Assembly: GCA_958295665.1 (NCBI GenBank)
Contig: OY282558.1
Coordinates: forward strand, 463,710,495 to 463,774,494
From: Tipula vernalis
Taxonomy: Eukaryota; Arthropoda; Insecta; Diptera; Tipulidae
Length of the DNA: 64,000 nucleotides
Direction: 5' to 3'
A program made the position numbers and the translations under genes. Under the pieces are notes generated by a model. The model had not been told where the DNA came from and ran no database searches. It saw nothing but the letters and a program-made list of their open reading frames with translations. Positions 45,216 to 61,000 of this stretch are shown here, piece after piece. Within the stretch, counting starts at the first letter, position 1. Each line of letters starts with the position of its first letter.

Positions 45216-48200
45216 AAAACTTCGCTTCCTTCAGAGTACACCAAATTTCGATGATCGAACAGGCTGCATGGGTAAATTTGTGTTGGTATGTTACTTGAAT
45301 GGTGGTGTTTAGTGGTGCTAAATGTCCCGAATCTGAATATGTTATTAGATTTTCATAATTAGGATTAATAAATTTTTTATAGCATGTGACGCGGTTTCGT
45401 CCGAGTTCGTCCTATGGATTACTATAAGATTAATAACCGATCAAGCGAAAAAATTTTATTAAAAAGTTTGTAATAGTTTTTCATTTAGAACATAATAGGC
45501 TATCGGTTTCTAAAAGTAATATGGTATCTGTATTTGACCGTTTCCGCCACAGAGGGCAACAAACTCAAAAAATATTTTGAAAATTCACAAAAATTGGACA
45601 GATCAAAAATTCTCTTGCCTGATATACTTGAAACAAACATCTGTAATTTCTCTATGAAATAGCTACATTCATCGAGAGTTATTAACAGTTTACCGCTTGT
45701 AAATATTTCATCTAGTTCCAAAGATATGGTGAATTTTCCGAGAAGACCAGTTTTGGGACTTTGTTTAGTTTTTTTGGCCGTAGTGTATTAACATTGCCTC
45801 GGTTGATAACGTGTCCCAAGAAAACGGTGTAAGATAGCGAGCTAAACTAAACTATTTTTACCTGGGTAATGATTATAGAAACGCGTGGCAACAGGTGTTT
45901 TACAATATTCAGCCCATTGGCGATTTTACCTTTTTGGCTTCTCGTTCCTATACGGAAAACCTCTGACCAACGACCAAAAATGTTTATGATATCTAAATAT
46001 AACTATTTTGTTATATGTGTTGATTTGTATCAACATCGTTATGTTTTATACCGATTGTTAAGTTAATCGATACATAAATAAAGATTTTAGCATGTTGGTG
46101 GTCGTCAAAACTTCGCTTCCTTCAGAGTACACCAAATGTCGATGAACGAACAGGCTGCATGGGTAAATTTGTGTAGCTATGTTACTCGAATGGTGGTGTT
46201 TAGTGGTGCTAAATGTCCTGAATCTGAATATGTAATTAGATTTTCATAATTATGATTAATAAATTTTTTATAGCATGTGACGAGGTTTCGTCCGAGTTCG
46301 TCCTATGGATTACTATAAGATTAATAACCGATCAAGCGAAAAAATGTAATTAAAAAGTTTGTAATAGTTTTTCATTTAGAACATAATAGGCTATCGGTTT
46401 CTAGAAGTAATATGGTATCTGTGTTTGACCGTTTCCGCCACAGAGTGCAACAAACTCAAAAAATATTTTGAAAATCCACAAAAATTGGAGATAAAAAATT
46501 CTCTTGCCTGATATACTTGAAACAAACATCTGTAATTTCTTTATGTAATAGCTACATTCATCGAGAGTTATTAACAGTTTACCGCTTGTAAATATTTCAT
46601 CTAGTTCCAAAGATATGGTGAATTTTCCGAGAAGACCAGTTTTGGGACTTTGTTTAGTTTTTTTGGCCGTAGTGTATTAATATCGCCTCGGTTGATAACG
46701 TGTCCCAAGAAAACGGTGTAAGATAGCGAGCTAAACTAAACTATTTTTACCTGGGTAATGATTATAGAAACGCGTGGCACCAGGTGTTTTACAATATTCA
46801 GCCCATTGGCGATTTTACCTTTTTGGCTTCTCGTTCCCATACGGAAAACCTCAGACCAACGACCAAAAATGTTTATGATATCTAAATATAACTATTTTGT
46901 TATATGTGTTGATTTGTATCAACATCGTTATGTTTTATACCGATTGTTAAGTTAATCGATACATAAATAAAGATTTTAGCATGTTAGTGGTCGTCAAAAC
47001 TTCGCTTCCTTCAGAGTACCCCAAATTTCGATGAACGAACAGGCTGCATGGGTAAATTTGTGTAGCTATGTTACTCGAATGGTGGTGTTTAGTGGTGCTA
47101 AATGTCCTGAATCTGAATATGTAATTAGATTTTCATAATTATGATTAATAAATTTTTTATAGCATGTGACGCGGTTTCGTCCGAGTTCGTCCTATGGATT
47201 ACTATAAGATTAATAACCGATCAAGCGAAAAAATTTTATTAAAAAGTTTGTAATAGTTTTTCATTTAGAACATAATAGGCTATCGGTTTCTAGAAGTAAT
47301 ATGGTATCTGTGTTTGACCGTTTCCGCCACAGAGGGCAACAAACTCAAAAAATATTTTGAAAATCCACAAAAATTGGACAGATCAAAAATTCTCTTGCCT
47401 GATATACTTGAAACAAACGTCTGTAATTTCTCTATGTAATAGCTACATTCATCGAGAGTTATTAACAGTTTACCGCTTGTAAATATTTCATCTAGTTCCA
47501 AAGATATGGTGAATTTTCCGAGAAGACCAGTTTTGGGACTTTGTTTAGTTTTTTTGGCCGTAGTGTATTAACATCGCCTCGGTTGATAACGTGTCCCAAG
47601 AAAACGGTGTAAGATAGCGAGCTAAACTAAACTATTTTTACCTGGGTAATGATTATAGAAACGCGTGGCAACAGGTGTTTTACAATATTCAGCCCATTGG
47701 CGATTTTACCTTTTCCGCTTCTCGTTCCTATACGGAAAACCTCAGACCAACGACCAAAAATGTTTATATTACCGAAATATAACTTTTTTGTAATATGTGT
47801 CGATTTGTATCAACATCGTAATGTTTTATACCGATTGTTAAGTTAATCGATACATAAATAAAGATTTTAGCATGTTAGTGGTCGTCAAAACTTCGCTTCC
47901 TTCAGAGTACACCAAATTTCGATGAACGAACAGGCTGCATGGGTAAATTTGTGTAGCTATGTTACTCGAATGGTGGTGTTTAGTGGTGCTAAATGTCCTG
48001 AATCTGAATATGTAATTAGATTTTCATAATTATGATTAATAAATTTTTTATAGCATGTGACGCGGTTTCGTCCGAGTTCGTCCTATGGATTACTATAAGA
48101 TTAATAACCGATCAAGCGAAAAAATTTTATTAAAAAGTTTGTAATAGTTTTTCATTTAGAACATAATAGGCTATCGGTTTCTAGAAGTAATATGGTATCT

Positions 48201-51200
48201 GTGTTTGACCGTTTCCGCCACAGAGGGCAACAAACTCAAAAAATATTTTGAAAATCCACAAAAATTGGACAGATCAAAAATTATCTTGTTTGATATACTT
48301 GAAACAAACATCTGTGATTTCTCTATGTAATAGCTACATTCATCGAGAGTTATTAACAGTTTACCGCTTGTAAATATTTCATCTAGTTCCAAAGATATGG
48401 TGAATTTTCCGAGAAGACCAGTTTTGGGACTTTGTTTAGTTTTTTTGGCCGTAGTGTATTAACATCGCCTCGGTTGATAACGTGTCCCAAGAAAACGGTG
48501 TAAGATAGCGAGCTAAACTAAACTATTTTTACCTGGGTAATGATTATAGAAACGCGTGGCAACAGGTGTTTTACAATATTCAGCCCATTGGCGATTTTAC
48601 CTTTTTGGCTTCTCGTTCCTATACGGAAAACCTCAGACCAACGACCAACAATGTTTATGATATCTAAATATAACTATTTTGTTATATGTATGTGTTGATT
48701 TGTATCAACATCGTTATGTTTTATACCGATTGTTAAGTTAATCGATACATAAATAAAGATTTTAGCATGTTAGTGGTCGTCAAAACTTCGCTTCCTTCAG
48801 AGTACACCAAATGTCGATGAACGAACAGGCTGCATGGGTAAATTTGTGTAGCTATGTTACTCGAATGGTGGTGTTTAGTGGTGCTAAATGTCCTGAATCT
48901 GAATATGTAATTAGATTTTCATAATTATGATTAATAAATTTTTTATAGCATGTGACGCGGTTTCGTCCGAGTTCGTCCTATGGATTACTATAAGATTAAT
49001 AACCGATCAAGCGAAAAAATTTTATTAAAAAGTTTGTAATAGTTTTTCATTTAGAACATAATAGGCTATCGGTTTCTAGAAGTAATATGGTATCTGTGTT
49101 TGACCGTTTCCGCCACAGAGGGCAACAAACTCAAAAAATATTTTGAAAATCCACAAAAATTGGACAGATCAAAAATTCTCTTGCCTGATATACTTGAAAC
49201 AAACATCTGTAATTTCTTTATGTAATAGCTACATTTATCGAGAGTTATTAACAGTTTACCGCTTGTAAATATTTCATCTAGTTCCAAAGATATGGTGAAT
49301 TTTCCGAGAAGACCAGTTTTGGGACTTTGTTTAGTTTTTTTGGCCGTAGTGTATTAACATCGCCTCGGTTGATAACGTGTCCCAAGAAAACGGTGTAAGA
49401 TAGCGAGCTAAACTAAACTATTTTTACCTGGGTAATGATTATAGAAACGCGTGGCACCAGGTGTTTTACAATATTCAGCCCATTGGCGATTTTACCTTTT
49501 TGGCTTCTCGTTCCCATACGGAAAACCTCAGACCAACGACCAAAAATGTTTATGATATCTAAATATAACTATTTTGTTATATGTGTTGATTTGTATCAAC
49601 ATCGTTATGTTTTATACCGATTGTTAAGTTAATCGATACATAAATAAAGATTTTAGCATGTTAGTGGTCGTCAAAACTTCGCTTCCTTCAGAGTACCCCA
49701 AATTTCGATGAACGAACAGGCTGCATGGGTAAATTTGTGTAGCTATGTTACTCGAATGGTGGTGTTTAGTGGTGCTAAATGTCCTGAATCTGAATATGTA
49801 ATTAGATTTTCATAATTATGATTAATAAATTTTTTATAGCATGTGACGCGGTTTCGTCCGAGTTCGTCCTATGGATTACTATAAGATTAATAACCGATCA
49901 AGCGAAAAAATTTTATTAAAAAGTTTGTAATAGTTTTTCATTTAGAACATAATAGGCTATCGGTTTCTACAAGTAATATGGTATCTGTGTTTGACCGTTT
50001 CCGCCACAGAGGGCAACAAACTCAAAAAATATTTTGAAAATCCACAAAAATTGGACAGATCAAAAATTCTCTTGCCTGATATACTTGAAACAAACATCTG
50101 TAATTTCTCTATGTAATAGCTACATTCATCGAGAGTTATTAACAGTTTACCGCTTGTAAATATTTCATCTAGTTCCAAAGATATGGTGAATTTTCCGAGA
50201 AGACCAGTTTTGGGACTTTGTTTAGTTTTTTTGGCCGTAGTGTATTAACATCGCCTCGGTTGATAACGTGTCCCAAGAAAACGGTGTAAGATAGCGAGCT
50301 AAACTAAACTATTTTTACCTGGGTAATGATTATAGAAACGCGTGGCAACAGGTGTTTTACAATATTCAGCCCATTGGCGATTTTACCTTTTCCGCTTCTC
50401 GTTCCTATACGGAAAACCTCAGACCAACGACCAAAAATGTTTATATTACCGAAATATAACTTTTTTGTAATATGTGTCGATTTGTATCAACATCGTAATG
50501 TTTTATACCGATTGTTAAGTTAATCGATACATAAATAAAGATTTTAGCATGTTAGTGGTCGTCAAAACTTCGCTTCCTTCAGAGTACACCAAATTTCGAT
50601 GAACGAACAGGCTGCATGGGTAAATTTGTGTAGCTATGTTACTCGAATGGTGGTGTTTAGTGGTACTAAATGTCCTGAATCTGAATATGTAATTAGATTT
50701 TCATAATTATGATTAATAAATTTTTTATAGCATGTGACGCGGTTTCGTCCGAGTTTGTCCTATGGATTACTATAAGATTAATAACCGATCAAGCGAAAAA
50801 ATTTTATTAAAAAGTTTGTAATAGTTTTTCATTTAGAACATAATAGGCTATCGGTTTCTAGAAGTAATATGGTATCTGTGTTTGACCGTTTCCGCCACAG
50901 AGGGCAACAAACTCAAAAAATATTTTGAAAATCCACAAAAATTGGACAGATCAAAAATTATCTTGTTTGATATACTTGAAACAAACATCTGTAATTTCTC
51001 TATGTAATAGCTACATTCATCGAGAGTTATTAACAGTTTACCGCTTGTAAATATTTCATCTAGTTCCAAAGATATGGTGAATTTTCCGAGAAGACCAGTT
51101 TTGGGACTTTGTTTAGTTTTTTTGGCCGTAGTGTATTAACATCGCCTCGGTTGATAACGTGTCCCAAGAAAACGGTGTAAGATAGCGAGCTAAACTAAAC

Positions 51201-54200
51201 TATTTTTACCTGGGTAATGATTATAGAAACGCGTGGCAACAGGTGTTTTACAATATTCAGCCCATTGGCGATTTTACCTTTTTGGCTTCTCGTTCCTATA
51301 CGGAAAACCTCAGACCAACGACCAAAAATGTTTATGATATCTAAATATAACTTTTTTGTTATATGTGTTGATTTGTATCAACATCGTTATGTTTTATACC
51401 GATTATTAAGTTAATCGATACATAAATAAAGATTTTAGCATGTTAGTGGTCGTCAAAACTTCGCTTCCTTCAGAGTACACCAAATGTCGATGAACGAACA
51501 GGCTACATGGGTAAATTTGTGTAGCTATGTTACTCGAACGGTGGTGTTTAGTGGTGCTAAATGTCCTGAATCTGAATATGTAATTAGATTTTCATAATTA
51601 TGATTAATAAATTTTTTATAGCATGTGACGCGGTTTCGTCCGAGTTCGTCCTATGGATTACTATAAGATTAATAACCGATCAAGCGAAAAAATTTTATTA
51701 AAAAGTTTGTAATAGTTTTTCATTTAGAACATAATAGGCTATCGGTTTCTACAAGTAATATGGTATCTGTGTTTGACCGTTTCCGCCACAGAGGGCAACA
51801 AACTCAAAAAATATTTTGAAAATCCACAAAAATTGGACAGATCAAAAATTCTCTTGCCTGATATACTTGAAACAAACATCTGTAATTTCTCTATGTAATA
51901 GCTACATTCATCGAGAGTTATTAACAGTTTACCGCTTGTAAATATTACATCTAGTTCCAAAGATATGGTGAATTTTCCGAGAAGACCAGTTTTGGGACTT
52001 TGTTTAGTTTTTTTGGCCGTAGTGTATTAACATCGCCTCGGTTGATAACGTGTCCCAAGAAAACGGTGTAAGATAGCGAGCTAAACTAAACTATTTTTAC
52101 CTGGGTAATGATTATAGAAACGCGTGGCACCAGGTGTTTTACAATATTCAGCCCATTGGCGATTTTACCTTTTCCGCTTCTCGTTCCTATACGGAAAACC
52201 TCAGACCAACGACCAAAAATGTTTATATTACCGAAATATAACTTTTTTGTAATATGTGTCGATTTGTATCAACATCGTAATGTTTTATACCGATTGTTAA
52301 GTTAATCGATACATAAATAAAGATTTTAGCATGTTAGTGGTCGTCAAAACTTCGCTTCCTTCAGAGTACACCAAATTTCGATGAACGAACAGGCTGCATG
52401 GGTAAATTTGTGTAGCTATGTTACTCGAATGGTGGTGTTTAGTGGTGCTAAATGTCCTGAATCTGAATATGTAATTAGATTTTCATAATTATGATTAATA
52501 AATTTTTTATAGCATGTGACGCGGTTTCGTCCGAGTTCGTCCTATGGATTACTATAAGATTAATAACCGATCAAGCGAAAAAATTTTATTAAAAAGTTTG
52601 TAATAGTTTTTCATTTAGAACATAATAGGCTATCGGTTTCTAGAAGTAATATGGTATCTGTGTTTGACCGTTTCCGCCACAGAGGGCAACAAACTCAAAA
52701 AATATTTTGAAAATCCACAAAAATTGGACAGATCAAAAATTATCTTGTTTGATATACTTGAAACAAACATCTGTAATTTCTCTATGTAATAGCTACATTC
52801 ATCGAGAGTTATTAACAGTTTACCGCTTGTAAATATTTCATCTAGTTCCAAAGATATGGTGAATTTTCCGAGAAGACCAGTTTTGGGACTTTGTTTAGTT
52901 TTTTTGGCCGTAGTGTATTAACATCGCCTCGGTTGATAACGTGTCCCAAGAAAACGGTGTAAGATAGCGAGCTAAACTAAACTATTTTTACCTGGGTAAT
53001 GATTATAGAAACGCGTGGCAACAGGTGTTTTACAATATTCAGCCCATTGGCGATTTTACCTTTTTGGCTTCTCGTTCCTATACGGAAAACCTCAGACCAA
53101 CGACCAAAAATGTTTATGATATCTAAATATAACTATTTTGTTATATGTGTTGATTTGTATCAACATCGTTATGTTTTATACCGATTGTTAAGTTAATCGA
53201 TACATAAATAAAGATTTTAGCATGTTAGTGGTTGTCAAAACTTCGCTTCCTTCAGAGTACACCAAATGTCGATGAACGAACAGGCTGCATGGGTAAATTT
53301 GTGTAGCTATGTTACTCGAACGGTGGTGTTTAGTGGTGCTAAATGTCCTGAATCTGAATATGTAATTAGATTTTCATAATTATGATTAATAAATTTTTTA
53401 TAGCATGTGACGCGGTTTCGTCCGAGTTCGTCCTATGGATTACTATAAGATTAATAACCGATCAAGCGAAAAAATTTTATTAAAAAGTTTGTAATAGTTT
53501 TTCATTTAGAACATAATAGGCTATCGGTTTCTAGAAGTAATATGGTATCTGTGTTTGACCGTTTCCGCCACAGAGGGCAACAAACTCAAAAAATATTTTG
53601 AAAATCCACAAAAATTGGACAGATCAAAAATTCTCTTGCCTGATATACTTGAAACAAACATCTGTAATTTCTCTATGTAATAGCTACATTCATCGAGAGT
53701 TATTAACAGTTTACCGCTTGTAAATATTTCATCTAGTTCCAAAGATATGGTGAATTTTCCGAGAAGACCAGTTTTGGGACTTTGTTTAGTTTTTTTGGCC
53801 GTAGTGTATTAACATCGCCTCGGTTGATAACGTGTCCCAAGAAAACGGTGTAAGATAGCGAGCTAAACTAAACTATTTTTACCTGGGTAATGATTATAGA
53901 AACGCGTGGCAACAGGTGTTTTACAATATTCAGCCCATTGGCGATTTTACCTTTTCCGCTTCTCGTTCCTATACGGAAAACCTCAGACCAACGACCAAAA
54001 ATGTTTATATTACCGAAATATAACTTTTTTGTAATATGTGTCGATTTGTATCAACATCGTTATATTTTATTCTGATTGTTAAGTTAATCGATACATAAAT
54101 AAAGATTTTAGCATGTTAGTGGTCGTCAAAACTTCGCTTCCTTCAGAGTACACCAAATTTCGATGAACGAACAGGCTGCATGGGTAAATTTGTGTAGCTA

Positions 54201-55014
54201 TGTTACTTGAATGGTGGTGTTTAGTGGTGCTAAATGTCCTGAATCTGAATATGTAATTAGATTTTCATAATTATGATTAATAAATTTTTTATAGCATGTG
54301 ACGCGGTTTCGTCCGAGTTCGTCCTATGGATTACTATAAGATTAATAACCGATCAAGCGAAAAAATTTTATTAAAAAGTTTGTAATAGTTTTTCATTTAG
54401 AACATAATAGGCTATCGGTTTCTAAAAGTAATATGGTATCTGTGTTTGACCGTTTCCGCCACAGAGGGCAACAAACTCAAAAAATATTTTGAAAATCCAC
54501 AAAAATTGGAGATAAAAAATTCTCTTGCCTGATATACTTGAAACAAACATCTGTAATTTCTCTATGTAATAGCTACATTCATCGAGAGTTATTAACAGTT
54601 TACCGCTTGTAAATATTTCATCTAGTTCCAAAGATATGGTGAATTTTCCGAGAAGACCAGTTTTGGGACTTTGTTTAGTTTTTTTGGCCGTAGTGTATTA
54701 ACATCGCCTCGGTTGATAACGTGTCCCAAGAAAACGGTGTAAGATAGCGAGCTAAACTAAACTATTTTTACCTGGGTAATGATTATAGAAACGCGTGGCA
54801 ACAGGTGTTTTACAATATTCAGCCCATTGGCGATTTTACCTTTTTGGCTTCTCGTTCCCATACGGAAAACCTCAGACCAACGACCAAAAATGTTTATGAT
54901 ATCTAAATATAACTATTTTGTTATATGTGTTGATTTGTATCAACATCGTTATGTTTTATACCGATTGTTAAGTTAATCGATACATAAATAAAGATTTTAG
55001 CATGTTAGTGGTCG

Positions 55015-55032
55015 TCAATATAATAATAAATA
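55015..55032. other. 430-base deletion with filler in a satellite copy
   Basis: GTGGTCGTCAA is followed by TATAATAATAAA and then TAGCTACATTC, skipping about 430 bases. The short AT-rich insert is absent from other copies, as expected after end joining of a broken array. Confidence 0.85.
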
Positions 55033-58000
55033 GCTACATTCATCGAGAGTTATTAACAGTTTACCGCTTGTAAATATTTCATCTAGTTCCAAAGATATGG
55101 TGAATTTTCCGAGAAGACCAGTTTTGGGACTTTGTTTAGTTTTTTTGGCCGTAGTGTATTAACATCGCCTCGGTTGATAACGTGTCCCAAGAAAACGGTG
55201 TAAGATAGCGAGCTAAACTAAACTATTTTTACCTGGGTAATGATTATAGAAACGCGTGGCAACAGGTGTTTTACAATATTCAGCCCATTGGCGATTTTAC
55301 CTTTTCCGCTTCTCGTTCCTATACGGAAAACCTCAGACCAACGACCAAAAATGTTTATATTACCGAAATATAACTTTTTTGTAATATGTGTCGATTTGTA
55401 TCAACATCGTAATGTTTTATACCGATTGTTAAGTTAATCGATACATAAATAAAGATTTTAGCATTTTAGTGGTCGTCAAAACTTCGCTTCCTTCAGAGTA
55501 CACCAAATTTCGATGAACGAACAGGCTGCATGGGTAAATTTGTGTAGCTATGTTACTCGAATGGTGGTGTTTAGTGGTGCTAAATGTCCTGAATCTGAAT
55601 ATGTAATTAGATTTTTATAATTATGATTAATAAATTTTTTATAGCATGTGACGCGGTTTCGTCCGAGTTCGTCCTATGGATTACTATAAGATTAATAACC
55701 GATCAAGCGAAAAAATTTTATTAAAAAGTTTGTAATAGTTTTTCATTTAGAACATAATAGGCTATCGGTTTCTAGAAGTAATATGGTATCTGTGTTTGAC
55801 CGTTTCCGCCACAGAGGGCAACAAACTCAAAAAATATTTTGAAAATCCACAAAAATTGGACAGATCAAAAATTATCTTGTTTGATATACTTGAAACAAAC
55901 ATCTGTAATTTCTCTATGTAATAGCTACATTCATCGAGAGTTATTAACAGTTTACCGCTTGTAAATATTTCATCTAGTTCCAAAGATATGGTGAATTTTC
56001 CGAGAAGACCAGTTTTGGGACTTTGTTTAGTTTTTTTGGCCGTAGTGTATTAACATCGCCTCGGTTGATAACGTGTCCCAAGAAAACGGTGTAAGATAGC
56101 GAGCTAAACTAAACTATTTTTACCTGGGTAATGATTATAGAAACGCGTGGCAACAGGTGTTTTACAATATTCAGCCCATTGGCGATTTTACCTTTTTGGC
56201 TTCTCGTTCCTATACGGAAAACCTCAGACCAACGACCAAAAATGTTTATGATATCTAAATATAACTATTTTGTTATATGTGTTGATTTGTATCAACATCG
56301 TTATGTTTTATACCGATTGTTAAGTTAATCGATACATAAATAAAGATTTTAGCATGTTGGTGGTCGTCAAAACTTCGCTTCCTTCAGAGTACACCAAATG
56401 TCGATGAACGAACAGGCTGCATGGGTAAATTTGTGTAGCTATGTTACTCGAATGGTGGTGTTTAGTGGTGCTAAATGTCCTGAATCTGAATATGTAATTA
56501 GATTTTCATAATTATGATTAATAAATTTTTTATAGCATGTGACGAGGTTTCGTCCGAGTTCGTCCTATGGATTACTATAAGATTAATAACCGATCAAGCG
56601 AAAAAATTTTATTAAAAAGTTTGTAATAGTTTTTCATTTAGAACATAATAGGCTATCGGTTTCTAGAAGTAATATGGTATCTGTGTTTGACCGTTTCCGC
56701 CACAGAGTGCAACAAACTCAAAAAATATTTTGAAAATCCACAAAAATTGGAGATAAAAAATTCTCTTGCCTGATATACTTGAAACAAACATCTGTAATTT
56801 CTTTATGTAATAGCTACATTCATCGAGAGTTATTAACAGTTTACCGCTTGTAAATATTTCATCTAGTTCCAAAGATATGGTGAATTTTCCGAGAAGACCA
56901 GTTTTGGGACTTTGTTTAGTTTTTTTGGCCGTAGTGTATTAACATCGCCTCGGTTGATAACGTGTCCCAAGAAAACGGTGTAAGATAGCGAGCTAAACTA
57001 AACTATTTTTACCTGGGTAATGATTATAGAAACGCGTGGCACCAGGTGTTTTACAATATTCAGCCCATTGGCGATTTTACCTTTTTGGCTTCTCGTTCCC
57101 ATACGGAAAACCTCAGACCAACGACCAAAAATGTTTATGATATCTAAATATAACTATTTTGTTATATGTGTTGATTTGTATCAACATCGTTATGTTTTAT
57201 ACCGATTGTTAAGTTAATCGATACATAAATAAAGATTTTAGCATGTTAGTGGTCGTCAAAACTTCGCTTCCTTCAGAGTACCCCAAATTTCGATGAACGA
57301 ACAGGCTGCATGGGTAAATTTGTGTAGCTATGTTACTCGAATGGTGGTGTTTAGTGGTGCTAAATGTCCTGAATCTGAATATGTAATTAGATTTTCATAA
57401 TTATGATTAATAAATTTTTTATAGCATGTGACGCGGTTTCGTCCGAGTTCGTCCTATGGATTACTATAAGATTAATAACCGATCAAGCGAAAAAATTTTA
57501 TTAAAAAGTTTGTAATAGTTTTTCATTTAGAACATAATAGGCTATCGGTTTCTAGAAGTAATATGGTATCTGTGTTTGACCGTTTCCGCCACAGAGGGCA
57601 ACAAACTCAAAAAATATTTTGAAAATCCACAAAAATTGGACAGATCAAAAATTCTCTTGCCTGATATACTTGAAACAAACATCTGTAATTTCTCTATGTA
57701 ATAGCTACATTCATCGAGAGTTATTAACAGTTTACCGCTTGTAAATATTTCATCTAGTTCCAAAGATATGGTGAATTTTCCGAGAAGACCAGTTTTGGGA
57801 CTTTGTTTAGTTTTTTTGGCCGTAGTGTATTAACATCGCCTCGGTTGATAACGTGTCCCAAGAAAACGGTGTAAGATAGCGAGCTAAACTAAACTATTTT
57901 TACCTGGGTAATGATTATAGAAACGCGTGGCAACAGGTGTTTTACAATATTCAGCCCATTGGCGATTTTACCTTTTCCGCTTCTCGTTCCTATACGGAAA

Positions 58001-61000
58001 ACCTCAGACCAACGACCAAAAATGTTTATATTACCGAAATATAACTTTTTTGTAATATGTGTCGATTTGTATCAACATCGTAATGTTTTATACCGATTGT
58101 TAAGTTAATCGATACATAAATAAAGATTTTAGCATGTTAGTGGTCGTCAAAACTTCGCTTCCTTCAGAGTACACCAAATTTCGATGAACGAACAGGCTGC
58201 ATGGGTAAATTTGTGTAGCTATGTTACTCGAATGGTGGTGTTTAGTGGTGCTAAATGTCCTGAATCTGAATATGTAATTAGATTTTCATAATTATGATTA
58301 ATAAATTTTTTATAGCATGTGACGCGGTTTCGTCCGAGTTCGTCCTATGGATTACTATAAGATTAATAACCGATCAAGCGAAAAAATTTTATTAAAAAGT
58401 TTGTAATAGTTTTTCATTTAGAACATAATAGGCTATCGGTTTCTAGAAGTAATATGGCATCTGTGTTTGACCGTTTCCGCCACAGAGGGCAACAAACTCA
58501 AAAAATATTTTGAAAATCCACAAAAATTGGACAGATCAAAAATTATCTTGTTTGATATACTTGAAACAAACATCTGTAATTTCTCTATGTAATAGCTACA
58601 TTCATCGAGAGTTATTAACAGTTTACCGCTTGTAAATATTTCATCTAGTTCCAAAGATATGGTGAATTTTCCGAGAAGACCAGTTTTGGGACTTTGTTTA
58701 GTTTTTTTGGCCGTAGTGTATTAACATCGCCTCGGTTGATAACGTGTCCCAAGAAAACGGTGTAAGATAGCGAGCTAAACTAAACTATTTTTACCTGGGT
58801 AATGATTATAGAAACGCGTGGCAACAGGTGTTTTACAATATTCAGCCCATTGGCGATTTTACCTTTTTGGCTTCTCGTTCCTATACGGAAAACCTCAGAC
58901 CAACGACCAAAAATGTTTATGATATCTAAATATAACTATTTTGTTATATGTGTTGATTTGTATCAACATCGTTATGTTTTATACCGATTATTAAGTTAAT
59001 CGATACATAAATAAAGATTTTAGCATGTTAGTGGTCGTCAAAACTTCGCTTCCTTCAGAGTACACCAAATGTCGATGAACGAACAGGCTACATGGGTAAA
59101 TTTGTGTAGCTATGTTACTCGAACGGTGGTGTTTAGTGGTGCTAAATGTCCTGAATCTGAATATGTAATTAGATTTTCATAATTATGATTAATAAATTTT
59201 TTATAGCATGTGACGCGGTTTCGTCCGAGTTCGTCCTATGGATTACTATAAGATTAATAACCGATCAAGCGAAAAAATTTTATTAAAAAGTTTGTAATAG
59301 TTTTTCATTTAGAACATAATAGGCTATCGGTTTCTACAAGTAATATGGTATCTGTGTTTGACCGTTTCCGCCACAGAGGGCAACAAACTCAAAAAATATT
59401 TTGAAAATCCACAAAAATTGGACAGATCAAAAATTCTCTTGCCTGATATACTTGAAACAAACATCTGTAATTTCTCTATGTAATAGCTACATTCATCGAG
59501 AGTTATTAACAGTTTACCGCTTGTAAATATTACATCTAGTTCCAAAGATATGGTGAATTTTCCGAGAAGACCAGTTTTGGGACTTTGTTTAGTTTTTTTG
59601 GCCGTAGTGTATTAACATCGCCTCGGTTGATAACGTGTCCCAAGAAAACGGTGTAAGATAGCGAGCTAAACTAAACTATTTTTACCTGGGTAATGATTAT
59701 AGAAACGCGTGGCACCAGGTGTTTTACAATATTCAGCCCATTGGCGATTTTACCTTTTCCGCTTCTCGTTCCTATACGGAAAACCTCAGACCAACGACCA
59801 AAAATGTTTATATTACCGAAATATAACTTTTTTGTAATATGTGTCGATTTGTATCAACATCGTAATGTTTTATACCGATTGTTAAGTTAATCGATACATA
59901 AATAAAGATTTTAGCATGTTAGTGGTCGTCAAAACTTCGCTTCCTTCAGAGTACACCAAATTTCGATGAACGAACAGGCTGCATGGGTAAATTTGTGTAG
60001 CTATGTTACTCGAATGGTGGTGTTTAGTGGTGCTAAATGTCCTGAATCTGAATATGTAATTAGATTTTCATAATTATGATTAATAAATTTTTTATAGCAT
60101 GTGACGCGGTTTCGTCCGAGTTCGTCCTATGGATTACTATAAGATTAATAACCGATCAAGCGAAAAAATTTTATTAAAAAGTTTGTAATAGTTTTTCATT
60201 TAGAACATAATAGGCTATCGGTTTCTACAAGTAATATGGTATCTGTGTTTGACCGTTTCCGCCACAGAGGGCAACAAACTCAAAAAATATTTTGAAAATC
60301 CACAAAAATTGGACAGATCAAAAATTATCTTGTTTGATATACTTGAAACAAACATCTGTAATTTCTCTATGTAATAGCTACATTCATCGAGAGTTATTAA
60401 CAGTTTACCGCTTGTAAATATTTCATCTAGTTCCAAAGATATGGTGAATTTTCCGAGAAGACCAGTTTTGGGACTTTGTTTAGTTTTTTTGGCCGTAGTG
60501 TATTAACATCGCCTCGGTTGATAACGTGTCCCAAGAAAACGGTGTAAGATAGCGAGCTAAACTAAACTATTTTTACCTGGGTAATGATTATAGAAACGCG
60601 TGGCAACAGGTGTTTTACAATATTCAGCCCATTGGCGATTTTACCTTTTTGGCTTCTCGTTCCTATACGGAAAACCTCAGACCAACGACCAACAATGTTT
60701 ATGATATCTAAATATAACTATTTTGTTATATGTATGTGTTGATTTGTATCAACATCGTTATGTTTTATACCGATTGTTAAGTTAATCGATACATAAATAA
60801 AGATTTTAGCATGTTAGTGGTCGTCAAAACTTCGCTTCCTTCAGAGTACACCAAATGTCGATGAACGAACAGGCTGCATGGGTAAATTTGTGTAGCTATG
60901 TTACTCGAATGGTGGTGTTTAGTGGTGCTAAATGTCCTGAATCTGAATATGTAATTAGATTTTCATAATTATGATTAATAAATTTTTTATAGCATGTGAC

